A stretch of 64,000 nucleotides of DNA from Micromonospora tarapacensis (GCF_019697375.1 NZ_JAHCDI010000003.1:620001-684000); one strand, 5' to 3'; positions 18,610-27,395 are shown, counted from the first letter of the stretch. The notes: generated by a model not told the origin, from the letters alone. Program-made: numbers and translations.

Positions 18610-19860
18610 GTGATCAGCACCGGCAGCCAACCGCCCCGCCTCTACCGCGCCCCGGAACACCGGATGGCCGCCGGGGTGGCCGCCGGCATCGCCGAGCATC
18701 TCGGCGTCCCGGTGGTGCGGGTTCGGGTCGCCTTCATGGTGCTGCTCGGGCTGAGCGGGCTCGGCCTGCTGCTCTACGCGGCCTTCTGGGCCGTCGTCCC
18801 GCTGCGACCCGGTGACACCGCCGCCCCGCCCCGCCGCGATGTCGGCCAGTTGCTGCCGTTCGTGGCGATCGGGCTCGGCGTGCTGCTGATCCAGGTGATG
18901 GTCTTCGACTCGGTTGGCGCGGCCGGCACGGCGGGCTGGCTGGTGGCCATCATCGCGGTCGGTGCCGGAGTGATCTGGCACCAGTCCGCACCGGAGCGGC
19001 GGCGGCAGTGGGGCGAGTCGATGCCGGTGCCCTGGCTCGGCGCGGTGATCGAGGAGAGCGACCGGCGTGCCTTCGTGCTCCGCTTCGTCGGCGGCGGGGT
19101 GCTGGTCGCGGTCGGCATCATCGGTGTCGCCGCGGTCTACTCCCCGGCGCAGAACCTCGACGCCGTCGTCAACGGGGTGATCTTCGCGCTGGTCGGGCTG
19201 GCCGGCGTCGGGGTGGTGGCCGCGCCGGTGCTCTGGCGGACGTGGAACCAGCTCCGCTCGGAGCGCGAGGGGCGGATCCGGGAACAGGAGCGGGCCGAGC
19301 TCGCGGCGATGGTGCACGACCAGGTGCTGCACACGCTCGCATTGATCCAGCGCAACGCCAGCGACGTCAAGACCGTGCAGCGGCTCGCCCGTGGTCAGGA
19401 ACGCTCGTTGCGCAACTGGCTGTACAAGCCCACCGCGTCGCCGGCCGAGCGCTTCGCCGCCGCGCTGGAGCAGGGTGCCGCAGAGGTCGAGGACACCTTC
19501 GCGATAACCGTGGAGGCGGTCGTGGTCGGCGACCGGGAGACCGACGAGCGGGTCGCCGCGCTGGTGGCCGCGGCCCGCGAGGCGCTGGTGAACGCCGCCC
19601 GGCATGCCGGGGTGCAGACCGTCTCGCTCTACGCCGAGGTCGAGCCAGACCAGGTCAGTGTCTTCGTACGGGACCGGGGGACGGGGTTCGACCCGGATAC
19701 GGTGGAGGACCACCGGCATGGTGTCCGAGGCTCCATCGTCGGGCGGATGAGGCGGCACGGAGGCCGGGCGGAGATCCGCTCCCGGCCAGGAGAGGGAACC
19801 GAGGTCCGGTTGATCCTGCCGATCCCCCGGGACTCGGCCACGGCGGAAAGGGACAAATGA
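18610..19860 (+). CDS. PspC-fused sensor histidine kinase (HisKA_3/LiaS type)
   Basis: This 416-residue membrane sensor combines an N-terminal PspC domain (residues about 8-65), four to five membrane helices, and a cytoplasmic kinase. The phospho-acceptor is His 236 in M-V-H-D-Q-V-L-H-T-L, typical of kinases paired with NarL-type regulators. The ATPase domain has the N box (A-A-R-E-A-L-V-N-A-A-R-H-A) and G1 box (D-R-G-T-G-F-D). GTG 18610 has AGGGAG close upstream. Its stop overlaps the regulator ATG (ATGA). Facing PspC/LiaF-like genes suggest cell-envelope stress as the signal. Confidence 0.9.
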   Translation: MISTGSQPPRLYRAPEHRMAAGVAAGIAEHLGVPVVRVRVAFMVLLGLSGLGLLLYAAFWAVVPLRPGDTAAPPRRDVGQLLPFVAIGLGVLLIQVMVFDSVGAAGTAGWLVAIIAVGAGVIWHQSAPERRRQWGESMPVPWLGAVIEESDRRAFVLRFVGGGVLVAVGIIGVAAVYSPAQNLDAVVNGVIFALVGLAGVGVVAAPVLWRTWNQLRSEREGRIREQERAELAAMVHDQVLHTLALIQRNASDVKTVQRLARGQERSLRNWLYKPTASPAERFAAALEQGAAEVEDTFAITVEAVVVGDRETDERVAALVAAAREALVNAARHAGVQTVSLYAEVEPDQVSVFVRDRGTGFDPDTVEDHRHGVRGSIVGRMRRHGGRAEIRSRPGEGTEVRLILPIPRDSATAERDK

Positions 19861-20546
19861 TGGCCGAGCAGTCGATGCCACCGGTCGAACCGGCAGGCAC
19901 CGGGCCCGAGCGGCTGCGGGTGTTCCTGGTCGACGACCACGCCATGTTCCGTGCCGGCGTACGCGCCGAGCTGGGCGCGCACGTCGAGGTGGTGGGTGAG
20001 GCGAGCACGGTGGCCGAGGCCGTCAACCGGATCGCGGCCACCGCACCGGACGTCGTCCTGCTCGACGTGCACATGCCCGACGGTGGCGGCCGGGCCGTGT
20101 TGGAGGCGATGCGGCGTAGCCATCCCCAGGTGCGCTTCCTGGCGCTCAGCGTCTCCGACTCCGCGGAGGACGTGATCGGGCTGATCCGGGCCGGTGCGCG
20201 GGGCTACGTGACGAAGACCATCTCACCGGACGAACTGGCCGCGGCGGTCCGGCGGGTGGCCGACGGCGATGCCGTGTTCAGCCCGCGGCTGGCCGGCTTC
20301 GTGCTGGATGCCTTCGCGGCCCGCCCGGACGCCCCGGTGGCCGATCCCGAGCTGGATCAGTTGACCAACCGCGAACGCGAGGTGCTGCGGCTGCTCGCCC
20401 GGGGATACGCGTACAAGGAGATCGCCCGGGAGCTCTACATCTCGATCAAGACGGTCGAGACGCACGTCTCCAACGTGCTGCGCAAGCTTCAGATGTCCAA
20501 CCGGTACGAGCTGTCCCGGTGGGCGGCGGACCGCCGGCTGGTGTGA
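19857..20546 (+). CDS. NarL/LiaR-type response regulator
   Basis: The 229-residue partner of the upstream kinase is a standard receiver (acidic pair in V-D-D-H, phospho-acceptor Asp 70 in L-L-D-V-H-M-P, conserved Lys in Y-V-T-K-T) followed by a LuxR-type helix-turn-helix (L-T-N-R-E-R-E-V-L, then I-S-I-K-T-V-E-T-H-V-S-N-V-L-R-K-L). Its ATG overlaps the kinase stop, so the two proteins are made together. Likely targets are the neighbouring PspC genes, an inference from position. Confidence 0.93.
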   Translation: MMAEQSMPPVEPAGTGPERLRVFLVDDHAMFRAGVRAELGAHVEVVGEASTVAEAVNRIAATAPDVVLLDVHMPDGGGRAVLEAMRRSHPQVRFLALSVSDSAEDVIGLIRAGARGYVTKTISPDELAAAVRRVADGDAVFSPRLAGFVLDAFAARPDAPVADPELDQLTNREREVLRLLARGYAYKEIARELYISIKTVETHVSNVLRKLQMSNRYELSRWAADRRLV

Positions 20547-20875
20547 CCGCCCGGGTCGGTCACCAGGCTGGAATCAGACTCATCCTTTCGGGTAGCATCC
20601 TGGTCGGAGTGGCGGGACTCACGTCGATATTCGGTCGCTTCACGGATTCGTCAGCTTGGTGTCGCCGGCTGGCCCGTCGAGCGTGGAAATGGCGTTGACG
20701 AGCAGCTCATACCATGCCTCCGAGGTGACGTGAAGTCGGCTTCGGGTCGGTGTCGGCGCCGTCCCGGCCGCGTATCGGGTTGATAACACGCCTTCCCGCC
20801 TGGGCGCATCGGGTGTCACAGTGGCAGGCACCTCACAACCCCCTCGTGAGCCGAGCGCCCTGAGGAGGCACTCCC
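20547..20875. other. 329-base region before oligopeptide system 1
   Basis: There is no gene here that I can support. A TAGCAT hexamer at 20592 could be a -10 box for the operon, but no matching -35 is visible. The last 20 bases carry the GAGGAGG ribosome site of the binding-protein gene. Short open frames in this stretch have no conserved character. Confidence 0.4.
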
Positions 20876-22510
20876 ATGCGCGGGAAATTCCTGAAGGTGG
20901 CGGTCGCGGCGACCGCCACCGCCATGTTGGCCACCGCCTGTAGCAGCGGTGGCGACGAAAACGAGCCGAGCGGCCAGACCGGCGGCACGCTGCGGGTCTA
21001 CAACGCCGAGCCGGCGTTCCTGACGCCGTCCGGTGGCGACGACGAGCCGTCGTTGTACGTGATCCGCCAGCTGTACCGCGGTCTGGTCAAGTACAACGCG
21101 GAGAGCTCGGCGGTCGAGATGGACCTGGCCGAGTCGGTCGAGTCGACCGACCAGAAGCTCTGGACGATCAAGCTCAAGAGCGGCTACACCTTCGACAACG
21201 GTGAGCCGGTCAACGCCGACGCGTTCATCCGGTCTTGGAACTACGCCGCCTATGGGCCGAACGCCCAGAACAACGGCTACTTCATGAAGCGGATCGTCGG
21301 CCTCAAGGACGTGGCGCCGGCCGACCCGGACGGCGAGGGCCCGCAGAAGGCGCCCGAGCCGGCCACCAAGGAGATGTCGGGTCTGAAGAAGGTCGACGAG
21401 CTGACCTTCACCGTCGAGCTGGACGCTCCGTTCTCCGGCTTCCCGACCACGATCGGCTACCCGGGCTTCTTCCCGATGGCCCAGGCGTGCGTGGACGACA
21501 TCGCCAAGTGCAACGAGACGCCGATCGGTAACGGTCCTTACAAGATCGACGGTAGCTGGCAGCACAACGTCGCCATCAACCTGACCCGCAGCGACAGCTG
21601 GCAGGGTGAGGCCGGCAAGCCGGACCGCATCGAGTACCGGATCTTCGCCGACATCGACGCCGGCTACGCCGCCTTCCAGGCCGGTGAGCTGGACGTGCTG
21701 TACTACCTGCCGCCGGCCCGTTACAAGGAGGCGCAGGCACAGTACGGCGACCGGATGTACGAGACGCCGGGTGACAGCTTCACCTACGTCGGCATGCCGC
21801 TGTACCAGGACGCCTTCAAGGACAAGCGGGTCCGGCAGGCGCTGTCGCTGTCGCTCGATCGCCAGTCGATCATCGATGCGGTCTTCGACGGCCGGTACAC
21901 CCCGGCCACCGGCTACGTCGCCCCGACCTTCGAGGGTGCGCGCGAGGGCGTCTGCAAGTACTGCACCAAGGACGTCGAGAAGGCCAAGCAGCTGCTCGCC
22001 GACGCCGGCGGCTGGCCGGCCGGCGAGAAGCTGATCCTGTGGGCCAATGCCGGTGCCGGCCACGACCTGTGGCTGCAGGCGGTCGGTGACCAGATCAAGG
22101 AAGCCCTGGGCATCGACTACGAGCTGAAGGTGAACCTCCAGTTCGCCGAGTACCTCGAGACCGCCGACCAGAAGAAGTTCACTGGTGGGTTCCGTCTCGG
22201 CTGGGGCCCGGACTACCCGTTCATGGAGACCTACCTCTACCCGCTGTACGGCACCGGTGCCGGCAGCAACAACTCGGGCTACACCAACCCGGAGTTCGAC
22301 GCCCTGATGGAGGAGGGTGACTCGGCCGACTCGATCCAGGCCGCGATCCCCGCCTACCAGAAGGCGGAGGACCTCCTCGGCGAGGACCTGCCGGTCATCC
22401 CGATGTGGTGGAACAAGGTGGGGGCCGTCTACGGTGAGAACGTGGACCAGTTCGTCTGGAACGCCGTCTCCGACGCCGACTACGGTGCGACCTCGCTGAA
22501 GCAGAACTGA
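20876..22510 (+). CDS. Oligopeptide ABC transporter substrate-binding lipoprotein, system 1
   Basis: This 544-residue family 5 solute-binding protein has a lipoprotein signal peptide with lipobox L-A-T-A-C (Cys 22). Family marks include G-G-T-L-R-V-Y near the start, Y-T-F-D-N-G-E-P-V-N-A-D-A-F, and V-R-Q-A-L-S-L-S-L-D-R in the middle. It captures peptides or similar solutes outside the membrane for the permease and ATPase genes that follow. GAGGAGG lies upstream of ATG 20876. A very strong hairpin separates it from the permeases, which should leave this gene more highly expressed than the rest. Confidence 0.92.
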   Translation: MRGKFLKVAVAATATAMLATACSSGGDENEPSGQTGGTLRVYNAEPAFLTPSGGDDEPSLYVIRQLYRGLVKYNAESSAVEMDLAESVESTDQKLWTIKLKSGYTFDNGEPVNADAFIRSWNYAAYGPNAQNNGYFMKRIVGLKDVAPADPDGEGPQKAPEPATKEMSGLKKVDELTFTVELDAPFSGFPTTIGYPGFFPMAQACVDDIAKCNETPIGNGPYKIDGSWQHNVAINLTRSDSWQGEAGKPDRIEYRIFADIDAGYAAFQAGELDVLYYLPPARYKEAQAQYGDRMYETPGDSFTYVGMPLYQDAFKDKRVRQALSLSLDRQSIIDAVFDGRYTPATGYVAPTFEGAREGVCKYCTKDVEKAKQLLADAGGWPAGEKLILWANAGAGHDLWLQAVGDQIKEALGIDYELKVNLQFAEYLETADQKKFTGGFRLGWGPDYPFMETYLYPLYGTGAGSNNSGYTNPEFDALMEEGDSADSIQAAIPAYQKAEDLLGEDLPVIPMWWNKVGAVYGENVDQFVWNAVSDADYGATSLKQN

Positions 22511-22539
22511 GCTTCAGACTCCTGATCATGCCGTAACAC

Positions 22540-22588
22540 GACGTGGCGGCAACGATCACCTCAACAGGGTGATCGTTGCCGCCACGTC
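22540..22588. terminator. 21-bp perfect hairpin between binding protein and permease genes
   Basis: The arms 22540-22560 and 22568-22588 are exact inverted repeats with a 7-base loop. Lying inside the operon, 30 bases after the binding-protein stop, it probably acts as a partial terminator or as a 3' mRNA stabiliser. System 2 has a comparable hairpin in the same place (46415-46450), though of different sequence. Confidence 0.75.
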
Positions 22589-22610
22589 AGCGCCGAGAGG
22601 AGACCCCGAC

Positions 22611-23621
22611 ATGGGGCGCTACGTCATTCGACGGTTGCTCCAGTTCATCCCCACCGTGCTGGGCACCATGTTCCTACTGCACTACATGACCTCGCTGGCG
22701 ATCCAGTTCAGCGGGAACCCGGTCCGGGCGCTGTTCGGGGACCGGACGCCGCCGCCCGCGCTGCTCCAGGCGGTCACCGAGCGGCTCGGCTACGGCGACC
22801 CCTGTCTGGACCAGCGGGGCAGTCCCTGCCTCGGGCTCTTCCTGGACCGGCTGCAGAACATCTTCTTCCACTTCGACTTCGGCATCAACCTGCGCCAGCG
22901 CGAGGTCACCGACCTGGTCGCCGATGCCATTCCGTTCACCCTCAAGCTGCTGGTCATCGCGATTGTCTTCGAGGCGGTCGTCGGCATCGTGGCCGGCGTG
23001 CTGGCCGGCCTGCGCGGCGGCAGCTTCACCGACTACCTGGTGAAGATCAGCACGGTCTTCATCATCTCGGTGCCGATCTTCGTGCTGGGTGTGGTGGTCC
23101 GGGAGTTCGTCGGGGTCAAGTTCGGCAACGTGCTGCGGGACCAGGACTGGATCCCGGACGTGATCTCGGCCGGCATGTTCAGCCCCGGCTTCAAGCCCGA
23201 CTATCCGCTGGCCAGCCTCGTGATCCCGGGCATGGTGCTGGGCGCGGTCTCGCTGGCCACGACGGCCCGGCTCACCCGGACCAGCATCATGGAGAACATC
23301 CGCGCCGACTACGTCCGGACGGCCCGCGCCAAGGGACTGACCAACAAGCGCGTCATCGGTGTGCACACGCTGCGCAACTCGCTGATCCCCGTGATCACCT
23401 TCCTCGGCGTCGACATCGGCGCCGCGATGGCCGGCGCGGTGGTCACCGAGACCATCTTCAACGTGCCGGGCATCGGCCGGTTGGTGACGATGTCGGCACG
23501 CACCGGTGAGTCCTCGGTGGTGGTCGGCGTGGTGACCATGCTGGTGCTGGTCGTCCTGCTGGCCAACCTGCTGGTCGACCTCCTGTACGCCGTGCTCGAC
23601 CCGAGGATCCGCTATGAGTGA
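22611..23621 (+). CDS. Oligopeptide ABC transporter permease, DppB/OppB type, system 1
   Basis: The 336-residue inner-membrane permease begins M-G-R-Y-V-I-R-R-L-L, as usual for this family, with a helix, a long extracellular loop, and five more helices. The coupling motif near residue 230 (Y-V-R-T-A-R-A-K-G-L) contacts the ATPases. The ending L-D-P-R-I-R-Y-E is typical. ATG 22611 has GAGAGGAG upstream. Between its stop and the next permease lie about 78 bases without a gene. Confidence 0.92.
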   Translation: MGRYVIRRLLQFIPTVLGTMFLLHYMTSLAIQFSGNPVRALFGDRTPPPALLQAVTERLGYGDPCLDQRGSPCLGLFLDRLQNIFFHFDFGINLRQREVTDLVADAIPFTLKLLVIAIVFEAVVGIVAGVLAGLRGGSFTDYLVKISTVFIISVPIFVLGVVVREFVGVKFGNVLRDQDWIPDVISAGMFSPGFKPDYPLASLVIPGMVLGAVSLATTARLTRTSIMENIRADYVRTARAKGLTNKRVIGVHTLRNSLIPVITFLGVDIGAAMAGAVVTETIFNVPGIGRLVTMSARTGESSVVVGVVTMLVLVVLLANLLVDLLYAVLDPRIRYE

Positions 23622-23699
23622 CCGGCAACTGGTGACGATGCGGACGCTGGGTCTGTCGACCGCCCGTGGTGGTCGGCCGGAGCGAAACGAGGTGTGGAC

Positions 23700-24638
23700 A
23701 TGAGCGACCTGACGAATGCGGGTACCGCGGCCGGCGGCGCGCCGGTGGACGGTGACGGTCCGGCGGCCCAGGCACCGGGCGAGGACAAGGACCGCAACGT
23801 CAGCCTCTGGGCGGACGCCCGGCGGCAGCTGATGCGCGATCCGGTCTTCGTGATCGCCTCCCTCTACGTGCTCGTGGTCGGCTCGATGGCGGCCTTCCCG
23901 AAGCTCTGGACGAGCCAGGACCCCCGGGCCTGCGACACCGGCCGGTCCCGGATCGGCCCGAGCTGGGAGCACCCCTTCGGGTTCGACATCCTGGGCTGCG
24001 ACTACTACTCGCACGCCATCTACGGCGCGCGTCCGTCGATGGTGATCGCGGTGATGGCGACCAGCGGCATCGTGCTGTTCGGTGGCGTGCTCGGCCTGCT
24101 GGCCGGCTACTACGGCGGCTGGATCGACGCGGTCATCTCCCGGGTGATGGACATCTTCTTCTCGCTGCCGTTCCTGCTCGGCGCGATCGTGTTCCTCACC
24201 GTGATCAAGCGGCAGAACGTCTGGACCATCACCGCGGTGCTGTTCCTGCTGGCCTGGCCGACCATCGCCCGGATCATCCGGGGCAGCGTCATCTCGTCGA
24301 AGGACCTGGACTACGTGCACGCCGCCAAGGCGGTCGGAGCGCGTAACTCCCGGTTGATGTTCCGGCACATCCTGCCGAACTCGATCGCCCCGATGCTGGT
24401 CTACGCCACCATCGTGCTGGGTTCGTTCGTCGCCGCGGAGGCCACGCTGACCTTCCTCGGCGTCGGGCTCCAGCCGCCCACGCAGTCCTGGGGCATCATG
24501 ATCAGCCAGCACCAGGTCTACTTCCTGGAGGACCCGTGGCTGCTGCTCTTCCCATGTGGGCTGTTGGTCGGCACGGTGCTGTCCTTCATCCTCATGGGTG
24601 ACGCCCTGCGTGACGCCCTCGACCCGAAGTTCCGGTGA
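23700..24638 (+). CDS. Oligopeptide ABC transporter permease, DppC/OppC type, system 1
   Basis: The 312-residue second permease has a disordered N-terminus of about 40 residues, six helices, and the EAA-type coupling motif (Y-V-H-A-A-K-A-V-G-A-R-N). It ends [12 protein letters not shown], the usual DppC ending. ATG 23700 follows GAGGTG. Its stop overlaps the possible GTG start of the next gene. Confidence 0.92.
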   Translation: MSDLTNAGTAAGGAPVDGDGPAAQAPGEDKDRNVSLWADARRQLMRDPVFVIASLYVLVVGSMAAFPKLWTSQDPRACDTGRSRIGPSWEHPFGFDILGCDYYSHAIYGARPSMVIAVMATSGIVLFGGVLGLLAGYYGGWIDAVISRVMDIFFSLPFLLGAIVFLTVIKRQNVWTITAVLFLLAWPTIARIIRGSVISSKDLDYVHAAKAVGARNSRLMFRHILPNSIAPMLVYATIVLGSFVAAEATLTFLGVGLQPPTQSWGIMISQHQVYFLEDPWLLLFPCGLLVGTVLSFILMGDALRDALDPKFR

Positions 24639-25696
24639 GTGCCATGAGCGAGCGAAACATCAGCACCGACGTGAACGTCAAGATGGAGGCGCTGGCGGGC
24701 GTCGACCCGGACGCGCTGCCGTTGCAGGTCAAGGATCTGCACGTGGAGTTCCGCACCCGCAACGGCATCGCCCACGCCGTCAACGGCGTGAGCTTCGACC
24801 TGCGGGCCGGTGAGACCCGGGCGATCCTCGGCGAATCCGGCTGCGGCAAGAGCGTGACCGCTCAGGCGATCATGGGCATCCTGGACTCGCCACCCGGCTT
24901 CGTCACCGGTGGGGAGATCCTCTACCGCGGCGTCGACCTGCTCAAGCTTCCGGAGTCGGAGCGTCGCAAGGTGCGCGCGAACCGGATCGCGATGATCTTC
25001 CAGGACGCGCTCTCCGCGTTGAACCCGGTCTTCACCGTCGGGTTCCAGCTCGCCGAGCTGTTCCGCAAGCACCGGGGGATGTCCCGCCAGGACGCCAAGG
25101 CCCGCGCCGTCGAGCTGCTCGACCTGGTCAAGATCCCCGCCGCGAAGCAGCGGGTGAACGACTACCCGCACCAGTTCTCGGGTGGTATGCGGCAGCGTGT
25201 CATGATCGCCATGGCCCTGGCGCTCGACCCCGAGGTGCTGATCGCGGACGAGCCGACCACCGCGCTCGACGTGACCGTGCAGGCCCAGATCATGGCGCTG
25301 CTGGCCGAGTTGCAGCGGGAACGGAACATGGGCCTGGTGCTGATCACCCACGACATGGGTGTGGTGGCCGACGTGGCGGACCAGATCTCGGTCATGTACG
25401 CCGGTCGTGTCATCGAGGAAGCCGGCGTGAACGACATCTACGCCAACCCCGCCCACCCGTACACCAAGGGCCTGCTGGAGTCGATCCCGCGTCTGGACCT
25501 CAAGGGTCACGAGCTCAGCGCCATCAAGGGTTTGCCGCCGGTGTTGACCAACATCCCGCCGGGCTGCGCCTTCAACCCCCGGTGCGGGTACGCGCAGGAC
25601 GTCTGCCGGAAGGACCCCGCGCCACCGCTGTACCAGGTGTCGCCGAGTCGGACGGCCGCCTGCCACTTCTGGAAGGAGGTCAAGGGCGATGAGTGA
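24635..25696 (+). CDS. Oligopeptide ABC transporter ATPase, DppD/OppD type, system 1
   Basis: The 353-residue ATPase has Walker A at about residues 66-73 (G-E-S-G-C-G-K-S), signature F-S-G-G-M-R-Q-R, Walker B L-I-A-D-E-P, and the C-terminal Cys-rich segment found in peptide-transport ATPases ([14 protein letters not shown]). GTG 24635 overlaps the dppC stop; ATG 24644 is an equally possible start three codons later. It overlaps dppF by 8 bases. Confidence 0.92.
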   Translation: MSAMSERNISTDVNVKMEALAGVDPDALPLQVKDLHVEFRTRNGIAHAVNGVSFDLRAGETRAILGESGCGKSVTAQAIMGILDSPPGFVTGGEILYRGVDLLKLPESERRKVRANRIAMIFQDALSALNPVFTVGFQLAELFRKHRGMSRQDAKARAVELLDLVKIPAAKQRVNDYPHQFSGGMRQRVMIAMALALDPEVLIADEPTTALDVTVQAQIMALLAELQRERNMGLVLITHDMGVVADVADQISVMYAGRVIEEAGVNDIYANPAHPYTKGLLESIPRLDLKGHELSAIKGLPPVLTNIPPGCAFNPRCGYAQDVCRKDPAPPLYQVSPSRTAACHFWKEVKGDE

Positions 25697-26699
25697 CGTC
25701 GTGCTGGAGACCCGAGACCTGGTCAAACACTTCCCGCTGACCCGGGGCGTCGTCTTCAAGAAGCAGTACGGCGCGGTTCAGGCGGTCGACGGGGTCAACC
25801 TCGAGCTGCGCCGGGGCGAGACGCTCGGCATCGTGGGCGAGTCCGGCTGCGGCAAGTCGACGCTGGCCCGGCTGCTGGTCGGGCTGGAGACGCCGACCTC
25901 CGGTGACCTGTTCGTGCAGGGCAAGAACATGTCCAAGGTCGGTGCGGAGGAGCGGCGGCGTGGCCGGCGCAACATCCAGCTGGTGATGCAGGATCCGTAC
26001 ACCTCGCTCAACCCGCGGATGACCGTCGGCGACATCGTCGGCGAGCCGTTCGACGTGCACCCCGACGTGGTGCCGAAGAGCGGCCGGCGGGGCAAGGTGC
26101 AGGAGCTGCTGGAGCTGGTCGGTCTCAACCCCGACCACATCAACCGGTACCCGCACCAGTTCTCCGGCGGCCAGCGGCAGCGCATCGGCATCGCCCGGGC
26201 GCTGGCGCTCAACCCGGAGATCATCCTGTGTGACGAGCCGGTCTCGGCGCTGGACGTCTCCATCCAGGCGCAGGTGATCAACCTGTTGGAGAAGCTCCAG
26301 CGCGAGCTCGGGCTGTCGTACATCTTCATCGCCCACGACCTGTCGGTGGTCCGGCACATCGCCGACCGGGTCGCGGTCATGTACCTCGGCAAGATCATCG
26401 AGATCGGCACCGAGGACGACATCTACGACAAGCCGACCCACCCGTACACCCAGGCGCTGCTGTCGGCGGTGCCGGTGCCGGACCCGAAGCTGCGCGGGCA
26501 CCGGGACCAGATCGTGCTCACCGGTGACGTGCCGTCACCGGCCAACCCGCCGTCGGGCTGCCGGTTCCGCACCCGCTGCTGGAAGGCCCAGGACATCTGC
26601 GCGGAGCAGGAACCGCTCCTGCAGATCCACGACCGGTCCGGCCACCCCAGCGCCTGCCACTTCGCCGAGGTACGCGACGTGGTGCACGCGAGGGAGTAG
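25689..26699 (+). CDS. Oligopeptide ABC transporter ATPase, DppF/OppF type, system 1
   Basis: The 336-residue second ATPase carries Walker A at 50-58 (G-E-S-G-C-G-K-S-T), [11 protein letters not shown], signature F-S-G-G-Q-R-Q-R and the C-terminal segment G-C-R-F-R-T-R-C. AAGGAGG precedes ATG 25689 inside the end of dppD, showing translational coupling. It ends the operon; a strong hairpin follows at 26770. Confidence 0.93.
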   Translation: MSDVVLETRDLVKHFPLTRGVVFKKQYGAVQAVDGVNLELRRGETLGIVGESGCGKSTLARLLVGLETPTSGDLFVQGKNMSKVGAEERRRGRRNIQLVMQDPYTSLNPRMTVGDIVGEPFDVHPDVVPKSGRRGKVQELLELVGLNPDHINRYPHQFSGGQRQRIGIARALALNPEIILCDEPVSALDVSIQAQVINLLEKLQRELGLSYIFIAHDLSVVRHIADRVAVMYLGKIIEIGTEDDIYDKPTHPYTQALLSAVPVPDPKLRGHRDQIVLTGDVPSPANPPSGCRFRTRCWKAQDICAEQEPLLQIHDRSGHPSACHFAEVRDVVHARE

Positions 26700-26769
26700 C
26701 CGCACAGACGCCGTCGGCCCTCGACCATCCGTACCGGGAGCGGCGGTGAAGGTAGTGCCTCCTCAGTGA

Positions 26770-26806
26770 CCGGGGCGTCGGCCGTCACCAGCGGCCGGCG
26801 CCCCGG
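26770..26806. terminator. Bidirectional hairpin between dppF and chorismate mutase
   Basis: CCGGGGCGTCGGCCG pairs with CGGCCGGCGCCCCGG with one mismatch around a 7-base loop. It serves the plus-strand ABC operon and the convergent chorismate mutase gene. The position, just past the expected mutase stop at 26814, supports the corrected end of that gene. Confidence 0.75.
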
Positions 26807-26813
26807 TCCTCGC

Positions 26814-27193
26814 TCAGAGGGGCCGCGGCCGGCCCGCAGCAGCAGCAGCGCGAGTTGCGTGCCGTCGGCACCGAGGGCCGATCGGAACCGCTCCAGGATC
26901 TCCTGCTCGCGGGAGAGCACGAGTCGGGTTCCGCCCGAGGCCATCCGGGTCGCGCCGACCTCCTGGGACAGTTCGGCCCGTTCCTGCCACAACTCGACGA
27001 GCGCTCGGTCGATCTCGTCGATCCGTACCCGGATCTCGGCGATCCGGGCGGCGGCGCCGGGCTCGTGGGTGCCCGCCACCGGCCTGCCCGGCTCGGGTCC
27101 GGATCGACCGGCGGGGCCCGCGCCGTCGGTCGCGCCGTTCGGGGTCGCGCCGGAACCGGTCGGGGCTCCGCTCTGCTCCATCACGTCTGTCAT
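26814..27193 (-). CDS. Chorismate mutase, AroQ-delta type, C-terminus affected by an apparent frameshift
   Basis: Chorismate mutase converts chorismate to prephenate, the branch point to phenylalanine and tyrosine. After a disordered 45-residue N-terminus, the all-helical domain reads I-D-E-I-D-R-A-L-V-E-L, then R-M-A-S-G-G-T-R-L-V-L-S-R-E and L-A-L-L-L-L-R-A-G-R-G-P. This matches the small AroQ-delta enzymes of Mycobacterium, which need DAHP synthase bound at their C-terminus for full activity. As given, the frame misses its stop and runs on to 26423, antisense to dppF. One extra base in the G run 26819-26822 would give the expected ending G-R-G-P-L and a stop at 26814. An attenuator-like leader lies upstream. 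Confidence 0.85.
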
Positions 27194-27243
27194 CTTCGGG
27201 TACCTCTCACGGTCTGGTGCCCAGTGCCCGGATCCCGGGACGA

Positions 27244-27279
27244 CGAAAGCCCCGGGCTCCAAGGAGCCCGGGGCTTTCG
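27244..27279 (-). terminator. 17-bp attenuator hairpin in the chorismate mutase leader
   Basis: CGAAAGCCCCGGGCTCC and its exact reverse complement flank a 2-base loop. It lies 14 bases after the leader-peptide stop and 50 bases before the chorismate mutase start, on the leader transcript. Its first arm includes CCGGGCTCC (27263-27271), which can instead pair with GGAGTCCGG inside the leader-peptide coding region (27313-27321), nine pairs including one G-U. Confidence 0.8.
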
Positions 27280-27292
27280 CAGGTCTAGTCGA

Positions 27293-27358
27293 TCAGGCGC
27301 GACCTACGGCTGCCGGACTCCCGGTGCCGTAGTAAAAGTAGAAGCGCTGGTCGAACAC
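27293..27358 (-). CDS. Phe/Tyr-rich leader peptide of chorismate mutase
   Basis: A 21-codon frame starts at GTG 27358 and stops with TGA at 27293. Codons 6-10 are F-Y-F-Y-Y, and codon 2 is also F, so 6 of 21 codons are for the two end products of the chorismate mutase branch. The codons just after the aromatic run form a hairpin (CTACGGC at 27326-27332 on the minus strand with GCCGTAG at 27304-27310). The start codon is 7 bases after a -10 box, so the message should be leaderless. A terminator hairpin and then the chorismate mutase gene follow. Codon run, position and alternative pairing agree with transcription attenuation; I have not seen this specific leader described. Confidence 0.8.
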   Translation of the reverse strand: MFDQRFYFYYGTGSPAAVGRA

Positions 27359-27365
27359 GCCGTCG

Positions 27366-27395
27366 AGTATGCCGCCCGACCGGGCTGGCGCGCAA
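27366..27395 (-). promoter_or_regulatory. Promoter of the chorismate mutase leader
   Basis: On the minus strand TTGCGC (27390-27395) and CATACT (27366-27371) are separated by 18 bases and resemble a principal-sigma promoter. The -10 box ends 7 bases before the GTG of the leader peptide. Confidence 0.55.

Noticed and set aside
20640..20831. 63-codon minus-strand frame before oligopeptide system 1
   Set aside because: It has no ribosome site or domain, and its codon third positions are not as GC-rich as those of real genes here.
22674..24512. 612-codon minus-strand open frame opposite the system 1 permeases
   Set aside because: It is a shadow frame of low-complexity Asp/His/Gln/Arg composition with no ribosome site, antisense to clear membrane proteins.
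26423..26813. C-terminal extension of chorismate mutase antisense to dppF
   Set aside because: The extension appears only because the stop at 26814 is out of frame by one base; its sequence is a mirror of dppF coding DNA and would read through a terminator.
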